Notes: a model not told the origin generated them from the sequence alone. A stretch of 64,000 bases of DNA from Sporanaerobacter acetigenes DSM 13106 (GCF_900130025.1 NZ_FQXR01000005.1:186001-250000); one strand, 5' to 3'; positions 25,273 through 35,322 are shown, counted from the stretch's first letter. Made by a program: numbers and translations.

Positions 25273-26619
25273 ATGAGTGAAAAAATTGGCAACATGGCCA
25301 AGGGTATCCTTGATAACATTGGCGGTGAGGAAAACATTTTAGGCTTTGAAAATTGCATGACCAGATTGAGAATTACTTTAAGAGACATGTCCAAATTTGA
25401 CAAGGAGAGATTGCAAAAAGTAGAAGGAGTTATGGGTGTAGTAGAATCTGGCAACCAAATTCAAGTTGTTGTAGGTCCAGGGACTGCAGCAAAAGTTTCA
25501 GATCATGTCAAAGACACAACAAATATAAAAGTAGTTGATGTAGAGGAATTTGGGAATGCCGAAGCTGTTAAAGCTCAAGTAAAAGAACAGTACAAGGCTC
25601 CAGGTAGCGACTTTTTGAAAAAGATTTCAAATATTTTTATACCTTTGATTCCTGCATTTATTGGTTCAGGACTTATAATGGGAATTAATAATATACTAAA
25701 AACTGCGGGAGTAAATCCAACTATAACTGGATTATTAGGAGTATTTTCAGGAGCAGTTTTTGGATATATGGCAATAATGGTAGGTATGAATGCAGCAAGG
25801 GTATTCGGAGGTTCGCCAGCAATTGGGGGGTTGATGGCAGGTATAACTATATCACCTGGATTGGCTGATGTAGAGTTGTTTGGCAAGGCACTTATACCAG
25901 GACGTGGTGGAATATTTGCAGTATTGCTGGTAGTATGGTTTGCATCATTTATTGAGAAGAAAATAAGAAAAGCGATGCCAGAATCTGTTGAATTGGTTTT
26001 AACTCCACTTTTGACTATATTGATTTCAGGATTTGCTTCAGTACTTGTATTGCAGCCATTAGGTGGTCTTGTTTCTGATGGTATAGGAGCTGCTGTTACA
26101 GGAGCGATTGATAAAGGTGGAGCAGTAACTGGAGCTATATTAGGTGGAACTTTCTTGCCATTGGTAATGACTGGGTTACATCAAGGATTAACTCCAATAC
26201 ATGCAGATTTACTTCAGAGAACTGGAGTCACTACATTGCTTCCAATTTTAGCTATGGCAGGAGCAGGTCAAGTAGGAGCAAGTATTGCAGTACTTGTAAA
26301 GACTAAAAATGAAAGATTAAAGAAAACTGTTGCTAATGCTCTTCCGGTAGGGATACTTGGAGTGGGAGAACCGTTGATTTATGGAGTCACATTACCACTT
26401 GGAAAGCCATTTTTAGGAGCTTGTATTGGTGGAGCTGTAGGTGGAGCAATAGTAGCACCTTTAAAAGTAGGAGCTATAAATATGGGCATTTCTGGGATAC
26501 CACTAGCAATACTAATTGAGCCAGGACATGTTGGACATTATCTATTAGGAATTTTAGGTGCTTATGTTGGTGGATTTATTGCAACAATGTTGTTAGGATT
26601 TAAAGATCCTGTTGATTAG
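25273..26619 (+). CDS. murP: PTS N-acetylmuramic acid transporter EIIBC
   Basis: The 448-residue permease has an N-terminal EIIB domain (phosphocysteine Cys28 in GFENCMTRLRI) and an EIIC domain with about ten membrane segments and the sugar-site signature GVGEPLIYG. No EIIA domain is present. Its operon partners point to MurNAc or a MurNAc-containing disaccharide as substrate, taken up and phosphorylated to the 6-phosphate. AAAAAGGGGG stands before ATG 25273. The EIIA genes at 23711 and 28619 can provide the missing phosphate donor. Confidence 0.92.
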   Translation: MSEKIGNMAKGILDNIGGEENILGFENCMTRLRITLRDMSKFDKERLQKVEGVMGVVESGNQIQVVVGPGTAAKVSDHVKDTTNIKVVDVEEFGNAEAVKAQVKEQYKAPGSDFLKKISNIFIPLIPAFIGSGLIMGINNILKTAGVNPTITGLLGVFSGAVFGYMAIMVGMNAARVFGGSPAIGGLMAGITISPGLADVELFGKALIPGRGGIFAVLLVVWFASFIEKKIRKAMPESVELVLTPLLTILISGFASVLVLQPLGGLVSDGIGAAVTGAIDKGGAVTGAILGGTFLPLVMTGLHQGLTPIHADLLQRTGVTTLLPILAMAGAGQVGASIAVLVKTKNERLKKTVANALPVGILGVGEPLIYGVTLPLGKPFLGACIGGAVGGAIVAPLKVGAINMGISGIPLAILIEPGHVGHYLLGILGAYVGGFIATMLLGFKDPVD

Positions 26620-26650
26620 TATGATTTTAATTATTTGAAAAATTATGGTA

Positions 26651-26682
26651 TAAGGTGCTGAATTCAGCACCTTATATTATCT
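26651..26682 (+). terminator. Perfect palindrome between murP and mupG
   Basis: TAAGGTGCTGAA (26651-26662) is followed by its exact reverse complement (26663-26674), then TATATTATC. It may be a weak terminator or an RNA-stabilising hairpin that lowers mupG-murR expression; the run of T is poor. Confidence 0.5.
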
Positions 26683-26698
26683 TAAATGAGGTGATATT

Positions 26699-27745
26699 TT
26701 GTTTGGAATATCTATTTATGCTGGAATGGATAATACTATAGAGGAAATAATTGAATATATGGATAGGGCTCATAGTTTAGGTTTAAATACTATATTTACT
26801 TCAGCTCATATTCCTGAAACTAATGAAAGCTTTAAAAAAGATTTTGAAAAGGTTTTACAACATGCTTCTAAATTGGGATTTATAACTATGGTTGATATTT
26901 CAAAAGGTTATTTTGACAGTTTAGATATAAAAAAATATAATATAGATTATTTAAGGCTAGATTATGGATTTACATTAGAAGAGATAGCCAAAATGACTCG
27001 AAATTATAGCTTTGGTGTAACTGTAAATGCTACTACTTTTGTAAAGAAGGATATAGAGAAATTTATAAATTATGGTGGAAGAATAAATAAAATAAATGCA
27101 TGTCATAATTTTTATCCTAGAAACGATACAGGAATATCTGAAGAGTTGTTGATTGAAAAAAATAGCATTTTTAAAGAATATGGTATAAAAACCATGGCTT
27201 TTATGCCTTCGCAATATAAAAGAAGAGGTCCTGTGTATGAAGGGCTTCCAACGTTAGAAATGCATAGAAATATGAAAACTCTAGTATCTGCCCAACATTT
27301 ACAAAGACTAGGAGTTGACTTTATTGTTATAGGAGATGCAATGGCTTCAGAAGATGAGATGAAAAGTCTGAATTATATTAAAAATGATGAAACTATTATT
27401 CCGATAAAATTAAAAAAGGATTTATCAAAAATTGAATTGGAAATACTAAATAGCACACATACAAATCGTATGGATCCAGGAGAGTTTGTTGTAAGATCTC
27501 AAGAATCTAGAATTATAAAATCAGGGAAAATAATACCCAACAATAATATTTTGCCAAGAAAGAAGTATTTTGTTACAATAGATAATGAAAAATATAAAAG
27601 ATATGAAGGTGAATTGCAAATACTGAAAAAGGATTTTGATATTGATGAGAGGGTAAATGTAGTAGGGGATGCCAGTGAAGGCAATATATTGATTGAAATA
27701 TTAAAACCAGGGGAAAAGTTTAGCTTTTATATAGTGGAGGATTAA
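26699..27745 (+). CDS. mupG: 6-phospho-N-acetylmuramidase (MupG/DUF871 family)
   Basis: The 348-residue protein has the DUF871/MupG architecture: an N-terminal TIM-barrel (ISIYAGMDNTIEEIIEYMDR, RLDYGFTLEEIAKM, NACHNFYPRNDTG, FMPSQYKRRGPVYEGLPTLE) and a C-terminal beta domain (about 240-348). In Staphylococcus aureus this enzyme splits phosphorylated MurNAc-GlcNAc inside the cell. It is encoded with murQ, murP and murR there as well, so the assignment fits. Start is TTG 26699 after GAGGTGAT. murR follows after one base. Confidence 0.88.
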   Translation: MFGISIYAGMDNTIEEIIEYMDRAHSLGLNTIFTSAHIPETNESFKKDFEKVLQHASKLGFITMVDISKGYFDSLDIKKYNIDYLRLDYGFTLEEIAKMTRNYSFGVTVNATTFVKKDIEKFINYGGRINKINACHNFYPRNDTGISEELLIEKNSIFKEYGIKTMAFMPSQYKRRGPVYEGLPTLEMHRNMKTLVSAQHLQRLGVDFIVIGDAMASEDEMKSLNYIKNDETIIPIKLKKDLSKIELEILNSTHTNRMDPGEFVVRSQESRIIKSGKIIPNNNILPRKKYFVTIDNEKYKRYEGELQILKKDFDIDERVNVVGDASEGNILIEILKPGEKFSFYIVED

Positions 27746-27746
27746 T

Positions 27747-28601
27747 ATGGGTGTAGTTTTAAAAATCAATGAAATAAAAGACCAACTTACTAATTCAGAA
27801 CAAAAAATTGCAAACTGTATTTTAGATAATTCTCACAAGGTTTATAATATGTCTATACATGAGTTAGCTGATTGGTGTAGCACAAGTTCATCTAGTATAG
27901 TTAGATTTTGCAGAAAAATGGGTTTTGACGGGTTTAAGGAGTTTAAGATTGAACTTGCCAAAGATGTAGCTGATTCTGAAAAAAGTAAGGATATTGTCTA
28001 TGAAGATGTATCAGTTGACGATAGCATTCAAGCTGTTATAAACAAGATATCTTCTGGAAACATTAAGTCTATAGAAAATACTTTGGAGTTATTGGATAGC
28101 TACGAAGTTGAAAAAGCCATAAATGCACTAGATAAGGCCAATAATGTTTATTTATATGGAATAGGTGCTTCAGGATTGGTTGCTATGGATTTTCAATATA
28201 AACTTATGAGAATAAACAGAAATGCTTTCATGTATTTAGATAGTCATACACAGTTATCGACTTCTGTAAATATTCAAAAAGATGATGTGGCTGTAGCTAT
28301 CTCTCATAGTGGAAAAACATTGGAAGTATTTAAAGCTATAGATATGGCTAATATGAAGGGGGCTACAACTATCTCTATAACTAAGTATGGAGACAATCCA
28401 GTAAGCAATGTATCTGATATAAAATTGTATGTTGGAGGTATAGAACAAAATTTAAGAGTAGGAGCTATTGCATCTAGAATAGCACAACTTACAGTGGTGG
28501 ATATTCTCTTTGTAGGATTGGCAAGGAAAAATTTTAAAGTTGTGTCTGACTATTTAAAGGGTACAAAAGAGATTGTAGAAGATTTTAAAATTGAAAAATA
28601 A
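27747..28601 (+). CDS. murR: MurR/RpiR-family transcriptional regulator
   Basis: The 284-residue regulator has an N-terminal RpiR helix-turn-helix (ELADWCSTSSSSIVRFCRKM) and a C-terminal SIS sugar-phosphate binding domain (VYLYGIGASGLVAMDF, VAISHSGKTLEV). It probably senses MurNAc 6-phosphate or a related compound and represses this operon through the paired repeats upstream of murQ. It starts at ATG 27747, just after the mupG stop, with GTGGAGG inside the mupG end. Confidence 0.9.
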   Translation: MGVVLKINEIKDQLTNSEQKIANCILDNSHKVYNMSIHELADWCSTSSSSIVRFCRKMGFDGFKEFKIELAKDVADSEKSKDIVYEDVSVDDSIQAVINKISSGNIKSIENTLELLDSYEVEKAINALDKANNVYLYGIGASGLVAMDFQYKLMRINRNAFMYLDSHTQLSTSVNIQKDDVAVAISHSGKTLEVFKAIDMANMKGATTISITKYGDNPVSNVSDIKLYVGGIEQNLRVGAIASRIAQLTVVDILFVGLARKNFKVVSDYLKGTKEIVEDFKIEK

Positions 28602-28618
28602 GCAAAGGGTGAATATAA

Positions 28619-29098
28619 ATGTTTAATTTTTTTAAGAAAAATAAAATCATTGAAATAGGAACTCCCGTAAATGGTGAAATAATAAGTATAGAAGATGTAC
28701 CAGATGCTGTTTTTTCTGAGAAAATGATTGGAGATGGTGTGGCCATAGAACCTAGCGAAGGTTTGGTATTGTCACCTGTTGATGGAGAAATAGTGAGTTT
28801 GTTTCCAACTAATCATGCTATTGGTATTAGGACTTATGAGGGGTTGGAAATATTGATTCATATTGGCCTAGATACAGTAGAGTTGAAAGGTGAAGGATTC
28901 AAAAGAATTACTAGTGAAAATGCCAAAGTAAAAAAAGGAGATCCATTGATGGAATTTGATATAGATTTCATAAAATCCATGAAAAAATCTCCTATAACAC
29001 CTGTAGTTATAACCAATATGGACATGGTTAAAGATATAGTTAAAAATAGTGGAAAAGTTCAAATTTCAAAGGATATTATAATGAGTATCAAATATTAA
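28619..29098 (+). CDS. crr: PTS glucose-type EIIA component, copy 2
   Basis: The 159-residue EIIA domain aligns without gaps with the EIIA at 23711 over its first part, with the same His66 and His81 (ILIHIGLDTV). It follows murR by 17 bp and so belongs to the MurNAc operon, whereas copy 1 lies upstream behind its own terminator. This makes it the best candidate to phosphorylate MurP. Its last codons and stop are inside a 44-bp perfect palindrome shared with the chemoreceptor gene. Confidence 0.92.
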   Translation: MFNFFKKNKIIEIGTPVNGEIISIEDVPDAVFSEKMIGDGVAIEPSEGLVLSPVDGEIVSLFPTNHAIGIRTYEGLEILIHIGLDTVELKGEGFKRITSENAKVKKGDPLMEFDIDFIKSMKKSPITPVVITNMDMVKDIVKNSGKVQISKDIIMSIKY

Positions 29099-29129
29099 AG
29101 CCCACCTAGGTGGGCTTTAATATTTGATA
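29086..29129. terminator. 44-bp perfect palindrome, bidirectional terminator
   Basis: The 21 bases 29086-29106 are the exact reverse complement of 29109-29129, with TA between. The core is AAAGCCCACC and GGTGGGCTTT. Both convergent genes end in this element, each with codons for Ile-Lys-Tyr and TAA. Confidence 0.85.
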
Positions 29130-31216
29130 TTGCTTACTAAAGATTGTAGTTCTTCAGATAGTTTAGATAAACTATGGCTTGATGATGCTATTTCTTCTAC
29201 AGAAGCTGTTTGTTCTTCTGTGGAAGCGGAAATATTTTGTATTTGTCCGGCTACTTCTTTACTCATTTGTTCTATGGAACTTGCTTTTGATTTTAGATTT
29301 ATATTTTCATTGGCTACATTATCTATGGCTTTGACAGTTTCATCTATTTTTAAATTTATTTTATCAATAAGTTCTAGAATTTGATTAAAGGTTTCTTCAG
29401 CTTCTTTTACAGTGATTTTTCCAGTTTTCACATTTTTGTTATTAGAATTCATGGATACATTTGTTTTATCAATAGTGTTTTTGTTTTCGTTTATAATAAT
29501 ATTAACTGCTTCTGTAGATTTTCGTGTTTCTTCAGCTAATTTTCTTATTTCATCTGCAACTACAGAAAAACCTCTCCCATATTCACCAGCTCTGGCAGCT
29601 TCAATAGCTGCATTCAAGGCAAGTAAATTTGTCTGTTCAGCTATGTCTTGAATTACTTCCATTATATCATTCATTTTGTTAGAGCTATGAGTTATTTCAA
29701 GCAATGAATTTTGTACTTCAATTGTACTTTTATCTATTTCATCCATTTGGTGTATAACTTTTTCAATTTTATTTTTGCCTAAATCACTATTTTTTGAAAT
29801 ATTTTCACTTAAATTTGAAATTTCTCTAGCATGGTCTACAACTTCATCAACTTGATTAGATACTTTTTCAATGGAGTCGACAACGCTTATTACTTCTTCT
29901 AATTGATGGTCAGAGCTTTCTGCAATATTATAAGAAGAATCTGCTATGCTTTGCGAAACTAATGCGGATTGTTCTGTTGTGGCAGTAAGTTCTTCTGCTG
30001 CTGCTGCTACTTGTTCAGAGGATTCATTTACTTCTTTTGTAAACTTCCTTAAATTTTCAATTATGGTTTGGAAAGAAAAACTTAATTTCCCCAATTCATC
30101 TTTTCTTTTTAGATGCTCTTCAGATACATCAATTTTTAAATTTAAATTAGCCACATCATTGGCGGTGTTTGTTATAGCTATAATTGGCTTTGTTATAAAT
30201 CGCGTGATTAAAAGTGAAAATATTATTCCAACTATTAGAGAGATTAAAGTTGTAATGAATGTATTTGTTCTCAAACTATTTAAACTTCCCAACACCTCAT
30301 TTTCAGGGGCTGTAACTGCGACAGACCAGTTAGTAGTTACTACTGGATAAAATGCAGCATATTTAGTTGTATTTTGAAAGTCATACTTATATATTCCAGA
30401 TTTTCCATCAACCATTTTTTCCATCAAATTTTTTAATTCTATAAATTTTTTATCTTGTTTGATAGTTCTTAAATCAATTTCTTCAGTTTCTACATATTTT
30501 GCATTTGGATGAGATATAATGGAGCCATCTTTATTGACAATAAAAGCATATCCAGTTTTGGCAAATGTAATATTAGAAGTTATTTCATTGAATATTTGTG
30601 CTTCACCAAAGGCAACTATAACTCCTGTTGTTATATTGTTAGATTTTAAAGGTACAGCTATAGCTATTTGTTGTGTATTTGTGTTTTTATTTATAAAAGG
30701 TTCAGTTATATAACTATTGCCTTTTCTTGCCTCTTTGTAATATTCTTCTTCCCATATATTATATTCTTTTCCGCTGACAAGTTTCAAATGTCCAATAGGG
30801 TCTGCTATCCCTATGTCTATGTATCCCAAACGTTTTCCTTCATTTTTTAGAAGCGCTATTTTTTCTTCCCAAGGTATATCTTTGTTGGCTAGTTGTTCAA
30901 GTTTTCCAACTGTTTCTAAAGAGGAAATTTGTGCATTTAGTCGAGTATCTATTAAATTTGCAGCATCTTCTGCTATTTTAGGTAGAGTATCTTCAGTGTT
31001 TTTTATTAAAGCAGTTTTCGCATTGTTGTAAGAAGTAATACCTTGTACAATACAGATAATTATAATCAATGCTACTAGAGCAAGGGTTATTTTAGTCTGT
31101 ATACTTCCTAAATTAAAATTCAATTTTTTACTTTTACTTTTGTTTTTTTGTTTTAAATTACTCATTTTTAATTTAAACGGTTTATGCTTTTTTAGTTTAA
31201 ATTTTTTGTCCCCCAT
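29117..31216 (-). CDS. Methyl-accepting chemotaxis protein with dCache sensor
   Basis: The 699-residue receptor has an N-terminal Lys-rich tail (1-38), a first membrane helix (about 45-63), a dCache-like extracytoplasmic domain (65-310), a second helix, HAMP (about 340-395) and a cytoplasmic signalling coiled coil with hairpin tip [20 protein letters not shown]. It controls CheA in response to a ligand, perhaps an amino acid as for many dCache proteins. AAGGAGG is seven bases before ATG 31216. The 38-residue basic leader before the first helix is unusual. Confidence 0.92.
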   Translation of the reverse strand: MGDKKFKLKKHKPFKLKMSNLKQKNKSKSKKLNFNLGSIQTKITLALVALIIIICIVQGITSYNNAKTALIKNTEDTLPKIAEDAANLIDTRLNAQISSLETVGKLEQLANKDIPWEEKIALLKNEGKRLGYIDIGIADPIGHLKLVSGKEYNIWEEEYYKEARKGNSYITEPFINKNTNTQQIAIAVPLKSNNITTGVIVAFGEAQIFNEITSNITFAKTGYAFIVNKDGSIISHPNAKYVETEEIDLRTIKQDKKFIELKNLMEKMVDGKSGIYKYDFQNTTKYAAFYPVVTTNWSVAVTAPENEVLGSLNSLRTNTFITTLISLIVGIIFSLLITRFITKPIIAITNTANDVANLNLKIDVSEEHLKRKDELGKLSFSFQTIIENLRKFTKEVNESSEQVAAAAEELTATTEQSALVSQSIADSSYNIAESSDHQLEEVISVVDSIEKVSNQVDEVVDHAREISNLSENISKNSDLGKNKIEKVIHQMDEIDKSTIEVQNSLLEITHSSNKMNDIMEVIQDIAEQTNLLALNAAIEAARAGEYGRGFSVVADEIRKLAEETRKSTEAVNIIINENKNTIDKTNVSMNSNNKNVKTGKITVKEAEETFNQILELIDKINLKIDETVKAIDNVANENINLKSKASSIEQMSKEVAGQIQNISASTEEQTASVEEIASSSHSLSKLSEELQSLVSNIKY

Positions 31217-31340
31217 GTTTTATCCTCCTTAATGTACAAAAATTATGACTATTTATATTATAGAATAAATTTTGGAGAATGTATACAAATTTGAGTAAAC
31301 ATTAAAATAATTTAAAAAATATTGTAAAAATCAGTGTTTA

Positions 31341-31371
31341 TTGACTTCACAGTGTCACTTTATGTTATACT
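31341..31371 (+). promoter_or_regulatory. Probable promoter of the YhaO/YhaN pair
   Basis: TTGACT (31341-31346) and TATACT (31366-31371) have good sequences but a 19-bp spacer; reading the -10 as TTATAC gives 18 bp. Confidence 0.45.
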
Positions 31372-31410
31372 TTTATGTATAGATTATATAGATTTAGGAG
31401 TGGTACTAGA

Positions 31411-32511
31411 ATGATAAAATGTATCCATACAGGAGATTTACATTTAGGTTCTCAATTTGAGAATGCAAGTTTTGATAGTTTATATGGAAGACAAAGAAGA
31501 TTAGAATTTTGGGAAACCTTTGAGAGAATAATAGATAGGGCTATAGAAAATAAAGTTGATTTTTTATTTATTGTGGGAGATTTGTATGAAGAAAAATATT
31601 TCAATGTTGGAGATATAAAAAGAGTTAGAGATGTTTTAAAGAAAGCAGTTGATACCAACATTATAATTTCAACAGGAAATCATGATCCATTAAGAAAGGA
31701 TAGTTTATATAATACTATAGATTGGCCAGAAAATGTATATATATTCCATTCCAAAGGGATTTCTTTTGTGGAATTTAAGGAATACAATACTGTTATATGG
31801 GGATATAGTTGGGATAAAAAAGAGGAGAACGAGGATATTCTTGAAAGTCTGTCCATAGAAGACAGTGACAAAATAAATATATTGACAATTCATGGGGATG
31901 TGTTGAATAAAAATTCCCCCTATTTACCAATGAATAAGGACAAGCTTAAGTCAAAAGGTTTTGATTATATTGCATTAGGTCATATACATAAACCTCAATT
32001 TGTAAGTAACAATATAAGTTATTGTGGAAGTCCAGAACCTTTGGATTTTGGAGAAACTGGTGTTCATGGAATAGTTGAAGGTACTATTGAAAAAGAAAAT
32101 GTGTACATGAGTTTTTTCCCATTTTCAAAGAGGAGTTTTATCATTAAAGAAATAAATATAAGTGAAGCAATGACCTACAATGACATACTGGATAAAATTA
32201 TGAATATTGACAATGCTTTAATGAGGAAAAACAATTTGTACAGGATTTTCTTAAATGGTATTAGAGAAAGAGATATAAATATAGATATAGATGATTTAAA
32301 GGAAGTATTGAAGGATTGTTATTACTATGCTGAAATTATCGATAATACAATACCTGATTATGATTTGGGAAAATTAATGATTCAAAATAAAAATAATATC
32401 ATTGGAATGTTTATTGAAGAAATGAAAAAAAAAGATTTAGAAAATGAAGTTGTAAAATCTGCTCTTTATGCTGGATTAGAAGTTCTTTTAGATGAAAAGG
32501 TGATGAAATGA
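31411..32511 (+). CDS. SbcD/YhaO-like DNA repair exonuclease (metallophosphoesterase)
   Basis: The 366-residue protein has the calcineurin-type metal-binding motifs CIHTGDLHLGSQF, FIVGDLYEE, STGNHDPLR and GHIHKPQF, characteristic of Mre11/SbcD/YhaO nucleases. It should form a complex with the coiled-coil ATPase that overlaps its stop codon by four bases. An ATG at 31375 is in frame, but AGGAGTGG at 31397-31404 fits ATG 31411, directly before the first motif. Compared with E. coli SbcD, the pair is closer to Bacillus YhaO/YhaN in size and C-terminal layout. Confidence 0.88.
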   Translation: MIKCIHTGDLHLGSQFENASFDSLYGRQRRLEFWETFERIIDRAIENKVDFLFIVGDLYEEKYFNVGDIKRVRDVLKKAVDTNIIISTGNHDPLRKDSLYNTIDWPENVYIFHSKGISFVEFKEYNTVIWGYSWDKKEENEDILESLSIEDSDKINILTIHGDVLNKNSPYLPMNKDKLKSKGFDYIALGHIHKPQFVSNNISYCGSPEPLDFGETGVHGIVEGTIEKENVYMSFFPFSKRSFIIKEINISEAMTYNDILDKIMNIDNALMRKNNLYRIFLNGIRERDINIDIDDLKEVLKDCYYYAEIIDNTIPDYDLGKLMIQNKNNIIGMFIEEMKKKDLENEVVKSALYAGLEVLLDEKVMK

Positions 32512-35240
32512 AAATTGATGAGTTAAATATTATATCTTTCGGAAAGTTTAAAGATAAGAAAATAACTTTAAGTAATGGCCTAAATATTATTTATGGCGAA
32601 AATGAAACTGGAAAGACTACTATTCATAAATTTATTGAAGGAATGTTTTTTGGTTTTTTTAAACCCTATTCAAAGAGAAAAATATATACTGATGATTACG
32701 AAAAATTTTTTCCCTGGAAATACAATAAATATTGTGGTGTACTAAAGTTTGAATATAAAGGCGAATTGTATAGAATTGAAAGAAATTTTGTGAAAGGTTT
32801 TGATGATGTAAAAATATATGATGATAAAACTGGGGAAGATGTAACAAATTTGTTTGAGTATGATCCAGTATTAAGACTGCATTGTCCTAATTCTAGGTTA
32901 TTAGGGTTTAATAGCATTGTGTATAACAATACCGTAAGTATCAAGCAACTAGGTTCTAAAACTGATGATGGGCTTTCTAAGGAAGTAAAAGACAGCTTAA
33001 TAAATATTGGAGGTAGCTTGGATGAAGATATTTCAGTAAAAAATGCAGTAGAAAAATTAAATAAAGAAATGGATTTTATAGGTACTGCTAGCCAAAGAAA
33101 ATCTTCACCTTATGGAAAAACTGTGGAAGAATTAAATGCTTTATTGAATGAGAGGAAAGAGGCTGTAAAGTATATAAAGCAAATAGAAGAAGAAAAAAAT
33201 TGTTTAAATAAAATGAAACAAGAAATGATGAAACTTGAGAAGTATAGAAAGACGCTTAAAAAACAATTAGAAGCAATAGAAAGAAAGGAAATAAAAGGAA
33301 AATATGAAGAGGCTATAAAACTTAGTGATGAAATAGAAAATTTTAAAAGAGAAATAGAAGATTTAAAGGATTGCGAAAACTTAAATTTAATTGATTATAC
33401 TCAATTGATTACTTTGAAAAAAGAAAAGGATGGTATAGAAAAAAACATTAATGATTGCAATGATGAAATAAAAAAAATAGATAAAAGTATCAAGAATGTA
33501 TTTGAGAGTATGAAGAAACTTGAAAAGTTTACGAATATAGATAATGATGAATTTGATGATATTGTAGAAGGTTATAAAATGTTGTACAATGTTAAGGATA
33601 AATTAGAAGAAATAGACAGAGAAATAAATGAGATAAATAGAGATGATGAGAAAGATAATGAAAATATGGGAGATTTAGTAAATGACGTATATACGTATGA
33701 GGAAATAGAGGATAAGCGGAATGCTATTTTGTATAAAACAGAATATACAAATACAATGTTTTTAAAAACACGATTAGATGAGAAATCAAAAGAATTAAAG
33801 AAAAAAAATCTTTTGATAATTGTACTATGGTTTCTTATGGCTGGTTCCGTGTTTTTAGGGTTTAAAAACAATTTATTTTTTATTGTAGCTATATCATTTT
33901 TAGTTTTTAATATATATATTATTCGCTTAAAGAGTGAAATCAAGAATTACATACAAAAACTAAACGAGCAAATAAAGGATAGTGAAGATAGAGAGGAAGA
34001 AAGAAATCAACAATTGAAGTCTTTAGACAAAGATATGGAAGAAATTTTGAATAAGTACAATTGTTCAAATAAAATAGAATTAAAGAAATTGTTAAATATG
34101 AATTATGAAAAAAGTATAAAGTACAAAAATATAGATGAATCCTTTGAAAATTTAAATGTTGAGAAGAATAATTTGATTGAAGAAATTGAAAAGCTAAAAG
34201 AAAAATTGTCAAAGTATTTGTTTTTGCTTGAAGGTGTAGTTGATTTTACATTAGAAGATGTAAATAAGCTCCAAAAAGAGTATTTTGAATATATAAGACT
34301 TAAAAATATGAAGGACAAACTATTAGAAGAAAAAAACTATTTAGATGATAAATTAAATAGTTTCAATAGCAAGATAGACCAGATTTCTAAAGAAATAGAA
34401 GAAATATTTGCTAGAAATTCTTTATCTAATGTAGAAGAATTTGAACAGGGGCTAAAAGGTAAAGAAAAATATGAGACATTGAAAAGTAATTTGGAAAATA
34501 AGGAATTATTGTTAAACAATATTTTAGGAAGCAGGAATTTAGAATATTTAAAGAGCAAGACTCTAGAAGTTAATGATTGTTTTAATGATGATTTTAATGT
34601 TTTAGAAAAAGAAAAATTGGCTTCTGAATTGGGAAAAACAGAAGAAAATATAAATGACATGAGATATAATATTGCAAGGGTAGAAGAAAGGGTAGAAAAT
34701 TTAGTATTAAATTTTAGACCTTTAGTAGAAATAGAAGAAGACATAGATATAGTAGGGAAAAAGAAAGATGAATATGAAAAAAGGCTAGAATCTTTAAAAA
34801 TGGCAAGAGATACTATTGAAGGAATATCTAAAAATATACAGAGAGATTTTGCTCCTGTTTTAAATAGGCAAGTGAGTGAGATTATTAAAAATATAACAGA
34901 TGGAAGATATAGTGAAGCAAAAATAGATGAAAATTTAAATATTTCCATAGTAGAACCAGATACTAATACTATTGTAGATATAGATAAATTGAGTGGCGGT
35001 ACTATAGATCAACTTTATTTTGCAATTAGATTTGGTATAGCTAATCTTGTCATAGAAGAAGGAATTCCTTTGATACTAGATGATTGTTTTGTTCAGTATG
35101 ATATAAAAAGATTAGAAAATATTTTAAAGTTTTTAGAAAATGAATCTAAAAATAGACAGATAATAATGTTTACTTGCCATACTAGAGAAAGTGAATTGAT
35201 AAGTAAACATAATGCCAAATTTAATTATATAAAATTATAA
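32508..35240 (+). CDS. SbcC/YhaN-like coiled-coil ATPase with central membrane hairpin
   Basis: The 910-residue SMC-like protein has an N-terminal P-loop (IIYGENETGKTTIHKF), two long coiled-coil arms (about 210-430 and 480-790) and a C-terminal signature KLSGGTIDQLYF with Walker B PLILDDCFV. Instead of the SbcC zinc hook, residues near 437-474 are two hydrophobic segments (IVLWFLMAGSVFLGF, FFIVAISFLVFNIYI), which would tether the arms to the membrane, as in YhaN. It begins within the end of the nuclease gene (ATGA overlap). The role is probably in DNA end processing. Confidence 0.87.
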   Translation: MKIDELNIISFGKFKDKKITLSNGLNIIYGENETGKTTIHKFIEGMFFGFFKPYSKRKIYTDDYEKFFPWKYNKYCGVLKFEYKGELYRIERNFVKGFDDVKIYDDKTGEDVTNLFEYDPVLRLHCPNSRLLGFNSIVYNNTVSIKQLGSKTDDGLSKEVKDSLINIGGSLDEDISVKNAVEKLNKEMDFIGTASQRKSSPYGKTVEELNALLNERKEAVKYIKQIEEEKNCLNKMKQEMMKLEKYRKTLKKQLEAIERKEIKGKYEEAIKLSDEIENFKREIEDLKDCENLNLIDYTQLITLKKEKDGIEKNINDCNDEIKKIDKSIKNVFESMKKLEKFTNIDNDEFDDIVEGYKMLYNVKDKLEEIDREINEINRDDEKDNENMGDLVNDVYTYEEIEDKRNAILYKTEYTNTMFLKTRLDEKSKELKKKNLLIIVLWFLMAGSVFLGFKNNLFFIVAISFLVFNIYIIRLKSEIKNYIQKLNEQIKDSEDREEERNQQLKSLDKDMEEILNKYNCSNKIELKKLLNMNYEKSIKYKNIDESFENLNVEKNNLIEEIEKLKEKLSKYLFLLEGVVDFTLEDVNKLQKEYFEYIRLKNMKDKLLEEKNYLDDKLNSFNSKIDQISKEIEEIFARNSLSNVEEFEQGLKGKEKYETLKSNLENKELLLNNILGSRNLEYLKSKTLEVNDCFNDDFNVLEKEKLASELGKTEENINDMRYNIARVEERVENLVLNFRPLVEIEEDIDIVGKKKDEYEKRLESLKMARDTIEGISKNIQRDFAPVLNRQVSEIIKNITDGRYSEAKIDENLNISIVEPDTNTIVDIDKLSGGTIDQLYFAIRFGIANLVIEEGIPLILDDCFVQYDIKRLENILKFLENESKNRQIIMFTCHTRESELISKHNAKFNYIKL

Positions 35241-35322
35241 GTTAAAGTATTAGTTGAATGGTTAGGAACTGTAAAAATAGCCGTTTTCAAGTTAAAGTTT
35301 AACATTAACTGAGGTGAAAATT

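Noticed and set aside
29946-30350. Plus-strand frame of 134 codons opposite the chemoreceptor
   Set aside because: Reverse complement of the conserved HAMP and signalling region; no start signal.
34337-34948. Minus-strand frame of 203 codons inside the YhaN-like gene
   Set aside because: It is antisense to a coiled-coil region, rich in Ser/Phe/Leu as expected for reversed Lys/Glu codons, with no ribosome binding site.
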